DNA of 64,000 nt, taken from contig NZ_JAFFIW010000002.1 in assembly GCF_018588885.1 (NCBI RefSeq), positions 62,001 to 126,000 of the forward strand, in the 5' to 3' direction. Made by a program: the position numbers and the translations under genes. The stretch is from Mesorhizobium sp. dw_380 (GTDB taxonomy: Bacteria > Pseudomonadota > Alphaproteobacteria > Rhizobiales > Rhizobiaceae). Positions 57,944-64,000 of this stretch are shown one piece after another. Position 1 is the stretch's first letter; every line of letters starts with the position of its first letter. Under the pieces are notes generated by a model. It did no database searches. It had not been told where the DNA came from and saw nothing but the letters and a program-made list of their open reading frames with translations.

Positions 57944-59119
57944 ATGGCCGAACCACCCCTGAAAGGCGTCCGCGTCGTCGAACTCGCCCGCATCCTTGCG
58001 GGGCCCTGGGCCGGGCAGTTGCTTGCCGATCTCGGCGCCGATGTCATCAAGGTCGAAAGCCCTGATGGCGGCGACGACACCCGCAAATGGGGTCCGCCCT
58101 TCGTCATGGGTAAGGACGGCGAGAACCTGTCGGCCGCCTATTACCATTCCTGCAACCGCGGCAAGCGCTCGATCGCCATCGATTTTTCAACGCCCGAGGG
58201 CGCCGAGACAGTGCGCCGGCTGGTCGCCACCTCGGATGTGCTGATCGAGAACTTCAAGCTCGGTGGCCTCAAAAAGTACGGCCTGGATTACGACAGCCTG
58301 CGAGAGATCAACCCGCGTCTCGTCTATTGCTCCATCACAGGGTTTGGCCAGGATGGGCCGTATGCGCCGCGCGCCGGCTACGATTTCATCATCCAGGCCA
58401 TGGCCGGCATGATGTCGATCACCGGTGAGGTCGGGCGCGAACCGCAAAAGGCCGGCGTCGCCATCTCGGACATTTTCACCGGCCTCTATTCCGTCATTGC
58501 CATCCAGGCAGCCTTGCGCCACGCCGAGCAGACCGGCGAAGGTCAGCACATCGACATGGCGCTGTTCGACACCCAGATCTCGGCGCTCGGCAACCAGAAC
58601 CTCAACTATCTCGTCTCCGGCAAGTCGCCGGTGCAGATGGGCAACGCGCACATGAACATCGCCCCTTACGAGGTGGTGCCGGTCCGGGACGGCCACATCA
58701 TCCTGGCGGTCGGCAATGACGGCCAGTTCGCCAGATTCTGTGCGGCCGTCGGGTTGGACGATTTGCCTGCAAATCCAGATTTCGCCACCAATCCAGCTCG
58801 CGTCGCCAACCGGGTCAAGCTGCGCGAACGCATGATCGAGGCGCTGAAGACCTTGGATCGCGATCCGCTGCTGGCGAAGCTGGAAGCGGCTGGTGTGCCG
58901 GCGAGCCCGATCAACACGATTGGCCAGATGTTTGCCGATCCGCAGACGATCGCGCGCGGCATGCGGCTCGACCTCGACGATGGCCATGGCAATTTTCTGC
59001 CCTCGGTGCGCGCGCCGATGGTGATGTCCGGCACCCCGCTCGTCTATGAGCGCCCCTCGCCGCGCCTGGGCGAGCACACGCAAGAAATCCTTGCCGAACT
59101 GGAGAGATCTGGGAAATGA
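57944..59119 (+). CDS. family III CoA-transferase (CaiB/BaiF)
   Basis: The 391-residue protein starts MAEPPLKGVRVVELARILAG. It shows the family landmarks GPWAGQLLADLGADVIKVES, RGKRSIAIDFSTPEGAETVR, DVLIENFKLGGLKKYGLDYD, and VAISDIFTGLYSVIAIQAAL, in which Asp is the expected catalytic residue (about position 169). It moves CoA between carboxylic acids. Its stop overlaps the ThDP enzyme start by 4 bases (59116-59119), so the two are co-translated; the same pairing occurs for formyl-CoA transferase and oxalyl-CoA decarboxylase, but these substrates are not proven here. Confidence 0.9.
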   Translation: MAEPPLKGVRVVELARILAGPWAGQLLADLGADVIKVESPDGGDDTRKWGPPFVMGKDGENLSAAYYHSCNRGKRSIAIDFSTPEGAETVRRLVATSDVLIENFKLGGLKKYGLDYDSLREINPRLVYCSITGFGQDGPYAPRAGYDFIIQAMAGMMSITGEVGREPQKAGVAISDIFTGLYSVIAIQAALRHAEQTGEGQHIDMALFDTQISALGNQNLNYLVSGKSPVQMGNAHMNIAPYEVVPVRDGHIILAVGNDGQFARFCAAVGLDDLPANPDFATNPARVANRVKLRERMIEALKTLDRDPLLAKLEAAGVPASPINTIGQMFADPQTIARGMRLDLDDGHGNFLPSVRAPMVMSGTPLVYERPSPRLGEHTQEILAELERSGK

Positions 59120-60765
59120 AGACCGGCGGACAACTGATCGTCGACGCGCTCGAAGCCAACGGCACCGACCGCATCTATTGCGTGCCCGGCGAATCCTATC
59201 TGGCGGTGCTCGATGCGCTGCACGATTCCACGATCCGCACCATCGTCTGCCGCCAGGAAGGCGGTGCGGCGATGATGGCCGACTGCCACGGCCGCCTGAC
59301 CGGCAAGCCCGGCATCTGCTTCGTTACCCGCGGCCCCGGCGCCACCAATGCCTCTGCCGGCATCCACATCGCCATGCAGGATTCGGTGCCGCTCATTCTG
59401 TTCATCGGTCAGGTCGCCAGCCACGCCAAGGAGCGCGAGGCGTTCCAGGAGGTGGATTACAAGAGGTTTTTTGGCGACATCGCCAAATGGGTGGTCGAGA
59501 TCGACGACGCCGCGCGCGTCCCCGAATTCGTCACCCGCGCCTTCGCGGTGGCGACATCGGGCCGCCCCGGCCCGGTCGTCATCTCGCTGCCCGAGGACAT
59601 GCTGACCAGCGTCGTCGAAGCGCCGATCGCCTTGCCGTACACGCCGGTCGAAACCTGGCCGGGCGAAGCCGAACTCGATGCGCTGGAAAAGCTGCTGGCC
59701 CAGGCCAAGCGCCCCTTTGTCATCCTCGGCGGCACGCGCTGGGACGCGGAGACCGTGGCGCGGATGCGGGCGATCGCCGAGGCGTGGTCGCTGCCTGTCG
59801 GCTGCTCCTTTCGCCGCCAGATGCTGTTCGACCATCTGCACCCGAACTATGCCGGCGACGTCGGCATCGGCATCAATCCAAAGTTGGCCACCACGATCAA
59901 GCAGGCCGACCTCGTGCTGCTCATCGGCGGCCGGATGGGCGAAATGCCGTCCTCAGACTACACGCTGCTGAAAAGCCCCTACCCCGACCAACCGCTGGTG
60001 CATGTCCATGCAGACGCCAGCGAACTCGGCCGTGTCTATCGGCCGACACTGGCGATCAATGCCTCGCCGTCCGCCTTTGTCGAAGCTTTTGCCAAGCGCA
60101 AGCCGGCTGCTGCGCCGGGATGGGCGGACGAAACAACCAAACTGCACGCCGCCTATCTCGACTGGTCGACACCGCCGGAAAGCGGTCCTGGCCCGGTCCA
60201 GATGGGGCCGATCATGACCTATCTGGAAAAGATGCTGCCTGACGACGCCATCCTCACCAACGGCGCCGGCAATTACGCCACCTGGGTGCACCGTTTCCAC
60301 CGCTTCCGCCGCTTCGCCACGCAGGCAGCGCCGACATCGGGTTCGATGGGCTATGGCACCCCGGCAGCCGTCGCAGCCAAGGAGCTGTTCCCCGATCGCA
60401 CCGTGGTCGCCTTCGCCGGCGACGGCTGCTTCCTGATGAACGGGCAGGAATTCGCCACCGCCGTGCAGTATGATCTGCCGATCGTCGTCGTCGTCGTCAA
60501 CAACGGCATCTACGGCACCATCCGCATGCACCAGGAGCGCGAATATCCCGGCCGCGTCGTCGCGACCGATCTCAAGAACCCGGACTTCGCAGCCTTGGCC
60601 CGCGCCTATGGCGGCCATGGCGAGACGGTCGAGAAGACGGCGGATTTCGCGGCCGCCTTCGAGCGTGCCCGCGCCAGCGGCAAGCCATCAATCGTCGAAA
60701 TCAGGCTCGACCCCGAAGCCATCACGCCGACCCGGACGATGACGCAAATCCGCGACAAGAGCTAA
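59116..60765 (+). CDS. ThDP-dependent decarboxylase/acetolactate synthase-like enzyme
   Basis: The 549-residue protein has the three domains of the thiamine diphosphate enzyme family. The activating Glu is in CRQEGGAAMMADCHGRLTGK near residue 50. FVTRGPGATNASAGIHIAMQ follows. The cofactor motif is FAGDGCFLMNGQEFATAVQY with VVVVVNNGIYGTIRMHQERE near residue 450. It differs from housekeeping IlvB in lacking an adjacent regulatory subunit. Together with the CoA-transferase it forms a two-gene unit; the reaction could be decarboxylation of a CoA thioester or a 2-oxo acid. Confidence 0.88.
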   Translation: MKTGGQLIVDALEANGTDRIYCVPGESYLAVLDALHDSTIRTIVCRQEGGAAMMADCHGRLTGKPGICFVTRGPGATNASAGIHIAMQDSVPLILFIGQVASHAKEREAFQEVDYKRFFGDIAKWVVEIDDAARVPEFVTRAFAVATSGRPGPVVISLPEDMLTSVVEAPIALPYTPVETWPGEAELDALEKLLAQAKRPFVILGGTRWDAETVARMRAIAEAWSLPVGCSFRRQMLFDHLHPNYAGDVGIGINPKLATTIKQADLVLLIGGRMGEMPSSDYTLLKSPYPDQPLVHVHADASELGRVYRPTLAINASPSAFVEAFAKRKPAAAPGWADETTKLHAAYLDWSTPPESGPGPVQMGPIMTYLEKMLPDDAILTNGAGNYATWVHRFHRFRRFATQAAPTSGSMGYGTPAAVAAKELFPDRTVVAFAGDGCFLMNGQEFATAVQYDLPIVVVVVNNGIYGTIRMHQEREYPGRVVATDLKNPDFAALARAYGGHGETVEKTADFAAAFERARASGKPSIVEIRLDPEAITPTRTMTQIRDKS

Positions 60766-60793
60766 GGCGAAAGGCAGCCTAATGCCTTTCGCC
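60766..60793. terminator. perfect hairpin between convergent genes
   Basis: GGCGAAAGGCA (60766-60776) pairs perfectly with TGCCTTTCGCC (60783-60793). It starts right after the ThDP enzyme stop and lies just before the CHRD stop. No T run follows, so termination strength is uncertain. Confidence 0.65.
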
Positions 60794-60800
60794 GACTACG

Positions 60801-61244
60801 TTACATCGCCTTTTCGATCTGGCCGCGGATCTCGCCGTCCGGATTCGCCTTGGTGTGGACATTGACATAATATTTGCCAGCCTCCAGATCGGCCGCCTGC
60901 GCATCGGTGAGCGTCGCCGACCCCTTGATCGGGCTCTTGAGCTTGCCTTTGAACGGGATGACGGGGTCTGCGTTCGCACCCATCGCCGCCGGGCCATGAA
61001 TGTGCGCGGCCGAAGCCGGCCCGCTGAGCCCGGAATATTTGACGTTCCAGCTGAGCTTCTTCTTGGTCGTATCAAACGTCAGCGTCGCGGTGCCTTTGCC
61101 CTTGGTGGTGACGGGTGGGCTCGACTGGCCACCGTCGAGCGTCGCCTTGTACTTCACCATCTCTGCCATGGCCGGCGACGCGAACAAGAAAGCGGTCGAA
61201 ATGGCCAGCGCTGAAAGCACCGGCAGGAAGGATTGTCTGCGCAT
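60801..61244 (-). CDS. secreted CHRD-domain protein
   Basis: The 147-residue form starts MRRQSFLPVLSALAISTAFL with a signal peptide ending near AMAE (about residue 28). The remaining part is one CHRD domain (chordin-like): MVKYKATLDGGQSSPPVTTK, LSWNVKYSGLSGPASAAHIH and GKYYVNVHTKANPDGEIRGQ. Bacterial CHRD proteins are secreted and of unknown function. The frame is open upstream to 61361, but the signal peptide fixes the start at 61244. Confidence 0.85.
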   Translation of the reverse strand: MRRQSFLPVLSALAISTAFLFASPAMAEMVKYKATLDGGQSSPPVTTKGKGTATLTFDTTKKKLSWNVKYSGLSGPASAAHIHGPAAMGANADPVIPFKGKLKSPIKGSATLTDAQAADLEAGKYYVNVHTKANPDGEIRGQIEKAM

Positions 61245-61357
61245 TGAAGAACCTCCGTTGGCTGTCGCATGCCTCGCACCTCCCCAGGCGCGCGCATGCC
61301 TCAACCAACGGTTGGGCGACGGAATGTATCCCTGTACACGTTTTTGTGACTGGGAAA

Positions 61358-61384
61358 GCAAAAAGGGGGCGCTCGCCCTTTTCC
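61358..61384 (-). terminator. terminator after the methionine gamma-lyase-like gene
   Basis: AAAAGGG (61361-61367) and GGGC (61367-61370) pair with GCCC and CCCTTTT (61375-61382). On the minus strand the stem is followed by TTTTTGC. It lies 21 bases past the stop at 61405. Confidence 0.7.
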
Positions 61385-61404
61385 AGTCTCCAAATGAGCA
61401 GCCG

Positions 61405-62688
61405 TCAGACCGCCGCCAGCGCCTGAGTAAGATCGGCGATCAGATCGTCCGGGTGCTCGACACCGATAGACAGCCTGACCGTGGTCTCCAGCACGCCGAT
61501 GCGTTGGCGCACGTCGAACGGAATGCCCGAATGAGTCATGGCCGCCGGATGACTGGCAAGCGACTCCGTGCCTCCGAGGCTTACCGCCAGCTTGAATATC
61601 TGGAGGGCATTGAGAAATGCGAAAGCAGCCTTCTGTCCGCCTCTGATGTCGAAGGAGAAGGTCGAACCGGCGCCACTGCATTGTGCCCTGTAGGTACGGC
61701 CCGCTGGCGTGTCCTCGCCCAGGAAAGGCAGATAATGCACCTTCTCGACCTTGGCATGATCATGCAGGAATTCGGCGACAAGGCGCGCATTCTCATTCGC
61801 TCGCTCCATGCGGATCGACAGCGTCTCCAGCGAACGGCCGAGCATCCAGCAGGAATGCGGGTCGAGCTGTGTACCGATCGCACCGCGCAGCGCCTTGATC
61901 GGCTTGGTGACCGCCTTGCTGCCCATGGCGGCTCCCGCGATCAGGTCGGAATGGCCGCCGACATATTTGGTCAGCGAATAGACCGACACATCTGCACCGT
62001 GCTCGATCGGCCGCTGAAACACTGGGCCGAGCAGCGTGTTGTCGCAGACGATGATGGGTGCCGCGCCTTGCCTGGCACCGATCTCGTCGGCGATTGTCCG
62101 CATTAGCGCGATGTCGACCAGGCTATTGGTCGGATTTGACGGTGTCTCGATCAGGATGACCGAAACGCGCCCCTTCGCCACCGCGGCATCGGCCGCGGCG
62201 CGCACCGCTGTCTCATCGACACCATCTGCGAAGCCGGCAGCGCCGATGCCGAAGCCGGAAAGAGTGCGTGTCAGGAGCGTCTCGGTGCCGCCGTAGAGCG
62301 GCTGCGAGTGCAGGATGACGTCGCCCGGGCGGGCATAGGCGAGTAGAGTCGTGGCGATCGCCGACATGCCTGAAGAAAACAGGATGCAGGCATCCGTCCC
62401 CTCATAGATCGCCAGCCGGTCCTCGACGATCTCGCTGTTGGGGTGGTTGAAGCGCGAATAGACCAGCCCGGAGGCCGTGCCGCTCGGCGGTTCCTTTCGG
62501 CCGGAGGTGTAATCGAAGAAGTCGCGTCCCTCTTCGGCCGACTTGAATACGAAGGTCGAGGTCAGGAACACCGGTGGCTTGACGGCGCCCTCAGAGAGTT
62601 GCGGATCGAAGCCATAGCTCAGCATAAGTGTCTCCGGATGGAGCTTGTGGTTGCCGATATGGGTTTTCGACGGGCGTGGCGCGGTCAT
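61405..62688 (-). CDS. cystathionine gamma-synthase/methionine gamma-lyase-like enzyme
   Basis: The 427-residue PLP protein starts [20 protein letters not shown]. It shows the full family set: [20 protein letters not shown] near residue 75, [55 protein letters not shown], and [20 protein letters not shown] with the PLP lysine near residue 236. Family members are cystathionine gamma-synthases, methionine gamma-lyases and O-acetylhomoserine enzymes. An Lrp gene is divergent 89 bases away, which favours a catabolic lyase controlled by an amino acid; the substrate remains open. Confidence 0.88.
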   Translation of the reverse strand: MTAPRPSKTHIGNHKLHPETLMLSYGFDPQLSEGAVKPPVFLTSTFVFKSAEEGRDFFDYTSGRKEPPSGTASGLVYSRFNHPNSEIVEDRLAIYEGTDACILFSSGMSAIATTLLAYARPGDVILHSQPLYGGTETLLTRTLSGFGIGAAGFADGVDETAVRAAADAAVAKGRVSVILIETPSNPTNSLVDIALMRTIADEIGARQGAAPIIVCDNTLLGPVFQRPIEHGADVSVYSLTKYVGGHSDLIAGAAMGSKAVTKPIKALRGAIGTQLDPHSCWMLGRSLETLSIRMERANENARLVAEFLHDHAKVEKVHYLPFLGEDTPAGRTYRAQCSGAGSTFSFDIRGGQKAAFAFLNALQIFKLAVSLGGTESLASHPAAMTHSGIPFDVRQRIGVLETTVRLSIGVEHPDDLIADLTQALAAV

Positions 62689-62777
62689 GGTTTTCCTGCC
62701 TTTTTAGAGGGTGTCGCGCAGCAATTTATGCGATCCCGATCCGCCAGTCCTTGCTATTCTTGGGTGCGCATGGCTGC

Positions 62778-63269
62778 ATGTCAGCAATAAATCAGCTGAA
62801 GATGGAAAAAGTGCAGCAGAAGATAGCCGACGATTTTGACCTGAGGATTCTGCGTGAACTGCGAAGGGATGCGCGCATCACCAACAATGAGCTTGCCGAG
62901 CGGATCGGCCTGTCGCCGTCGCCTTGCCTGAGGCGCGTGCGGCGCCTCGAGGAAACCGGTGTGATCAGAGGCTACACCACGCTGGTTGATCCGGCCGCTT
63001 TCGGCTGGAGCATGGTTGCCATCGCCACCATCCGGCTCGGCCGCCAGAATGAGGACGAGATCGTCATGTTCGAGGACGCGATCCGCGGCTGGGACGAGGT
63101 GCTGGAATGCCACCTCGTCACCGGATCGCGCGACTATGTGCTCAAGGTGGTGACAGGCAGCCTCGAGCAGTATGAGCGCTTCATCAAGGAAAAGATCGCG
63201 CGACTGAAATGCGTGGCCTCGATCGAAACCAGCTTCGTCATGAACACCATAAAGGAACGGCGCCTCTAG
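62778..63269 (+). CDS. Lrp/AsnC-family transcriptional regulator
   Basis: The 163-residue form starts MSAINQLKMEKVQQKIADDF; an internal ATG at 62802 is an alternative. The helix-turn-helix reads ITNNELAERIGLSPSPCLRR and the RAM effector domain follows (YTTLVDPAAFGWSMVAIATI, LECHLVTGSRDYVLKVVTGS). It is divergent from the methionine gamma-lyase-like gene, the layout of an Lrp regulator that senses a sulfur amino acid and activates its catabolic gene. The last codons lie in a strong hairpin. Confidence 0.92.
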   Translation: MSAINQLKMEKVQQKIADDFDLRILRELRRDARITNNELAERIGLSPSPCLRRVRRLEETGVIRGYTTLVDPAAFGWSMVAIATIRLGRQNEDEIVMFEDAIRGWDEVLECHLVTGSRDYVLKVVTGSLEQYERFIKEKIARLKCVASIETSFVMNTIKERRL

Positions 63270-63284
63270 GCCGAGGCGCCGTTC
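63255..63284. terminator. perfect hairpin at the Lrp 3' end
   Basis: GAACGGCGCCTC (63255-63266) pairs perfectly with GAGGCGCCGTTC (63273-63284). The Lrp stop TAG (63267-63269) is in the loop. A T-rich stretch is weak on both sides. Confidence 0.6.
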
Positions 63285-63306
63285 TCAAGGTCGGGATCGA
63301 CCAGGT

Positions 63307-64000
63307 TTACTTGACCGCCTTGTCGGTGATGGCGGTGGTGTAGGCGCCTTTCGGCTCCTTGGTGATGATCTTCTGGTCGAGCAGCGCCTTGGCGGTGCGC
63401 TCGTAGGTCGCCGGGTCGAGCTTGCCGTCGGCATTGTCGATCAGCTTGGCGACTTCGCTCATCATCCGCTTCTGGTGGTTCTCGTCCTGGCCGCCGCCGT
63501 CCATGACGATGCTTGCCGCTTCGTCATTGTGGTCGATGGCATATTTCCAGCCCTTCATCGAGGCGCGCACGAAACGCACCATCTTGTCCGCGAAGGCCGG
63601 GTCCTTGAGCTTGTCTTCCGAGGCATAGAGCCCATCCTCGAGCAGGTCGTTGCCCATAGCCGAGTAGTTGAACACGGTCAGCTGTTCCGGCTTGTAGCCG
63701 GCGTCGATGAGCTGCCAGTACTCGTTGTAGGTCATGACCGAGATGCAGTCCGCCTGCTTCTGGATCAGCGGCTGCACGTCAAAGCTCTGCTTGAGAACGG
63801 TGACGCCGTCAGGGCCGCCATCGGTCTTCAGGCCGAGCTTGTTCATCCAGGCGTAGAATGGATATTCGTTGCCGAAGAACCAGACGCCGAGCGTGTGGCC
63901 CTTGAAGTCGGCTTCGGTCTTGATCGGGCCGTCCTTCGGGCAGACCAGTTCCATGCCGGCCTTCTTGAACGGCTGGGCGATGTTGACCAACGGCACGCCC
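63307..64000 (-). CDS. ABC transporter substrate-binding protein (NMT1/THI5-like), 5' end cut by the window edge
   Basis: The frame is open from the window edge to a TAA at 63307, about 231 codons. It reads LVCPKDGPIKTEADFKGHTL near the left, then GNEYPFYAWMNKLGL, SFDVQPLIQKQADCISVMTY and NEYWQLIDAGYKPEQLTVFN, ending LDPATYERTAKALLDQKIIT. This matches the NMT1/THI5-like periplasmic binding family, whose members bind thiamine pyrimidine precursors, riboflavin, sulfonates or nitrate. The signal peptide and first domain lie outside the window, so the ligand cannot be inferred. Confidence 0.85.
   Translation of the reverse strand, partial: GVPLVNIAQPFKKAGMELVCPKDGPIKTEADFKGHTLGVWFFGNEYPFYAWMNKLGLKTDGGPDGVTVLKQSFDVQPLIQKQADCISVMTYNEYWQLIDAGYKPEQLTVFNYSAMGNDLLEDGLYASEDKLKDPAFADKMVRFVRASMKGWKYAIDHNDEAASIVMDGGGQDENHQKRMMSEVAKLIDNADGKLDPATYERTAKALLDQKIITKEPKGAYTTAITDKAVK

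Noticed and set aside
62689..62777. Defined Lrp operator
   Set aside because: The gap is AT-rich only in parts and no convincing palindrome was found; I did not annotate a site.

Overview
The window reads as chromosomal DNA of a GC-rich alphaproteobacterium of the order Hyphomicrobiales, most likely Mesorhizobium or a close relative. The evidence is the order of the division and cell wall (dcw) cluster, the long alphaproteobacterial FtsZ linker, a betaine-lipid gene pair, and several dispersed repeat families that I associate from memory with rhizobial genomes. This is inference from protein and repeat content; no database search was possible. Genes are cut at both window ends: recN on the left and an ABC-transporter binding protein on the right.

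Region 1 (1-23100, minus strand). An almost unbroken dcw cluster reads right to left: mraZ, rsmH, ftsL, ftsI, murE, murF, mraY, murD, ftsW, murG, murC, murB, ddl, ftsQ, ftsA, ftsZ, then lpxC, bamD and recN. Many junctions overlap by 1-4 bases, so translation is probably coupled. A promoter with four 10-bp-phased MraZ-type boxes lies upstream of mraZ. A strong hairpin follows ftsZ, and a 444-bp gap that includes repeat DNA separates murB from ddl.

Region 2 (23251-28109). A PLP-dependent cystathionine lyase-like gene, an orphan ParD antitoxin, RNase P RNA (rnpB) with a recognisable promoter, a lytic transglycosylase, an AmiD-type amidase overlapping a DjlA-like co-chaperone, and a small lipoprotein.

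Region 3 (28291-40337). A fused 5-oxoprolinase/hydantoinase carries two in-frame palindromic repeat insertions. The btaA-btaB pair makes the betaine lipid DGTS, and btaB ends inside a third repeat copy. Next come a serine beta-lactamase-fold protein, a GH25 lysozyme whose 3' end has been tandemly duplicated five more times, an MltB-type transglycosylase, a heptanucleotide repeat tract, and a divergent LysR/SDR pair around a perfect palindrome.

Region 4 (40334-53626). Ornithine/lysine decarboxylase, a DMT exporter, a 28-residue membrane peptide gene, metF with an ArsR-methyltransferase regulator, trmO, a DUF2293 protein, a class IV aminotransferase, an SDR, a MOSC protein with a TetR regulator, a frameshifted tautomerase next to a VOC gene lacking a start codon, an ICMT-like methyltransferase, a FabH-like synthase, a small secreted protein and tam.

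Region 5 (53693-64000). ettA, a GGDEF remnant, RNase T2, an alpha/beta hydrolase, a CoA-transferase/ThDP-enzyme pair, a CHRD protein, a methionine gamma-lyase-like gene divergent from an Lrp regulator, and the partial binding protein.

The most unusual signal is repeat-driven change to proteins. Palindromic elements sit in frame inside the oxoprolinase (twice), form the C-terminus of BtaB, and a different palindrome is duplicated in frame inside the essential murF gene.
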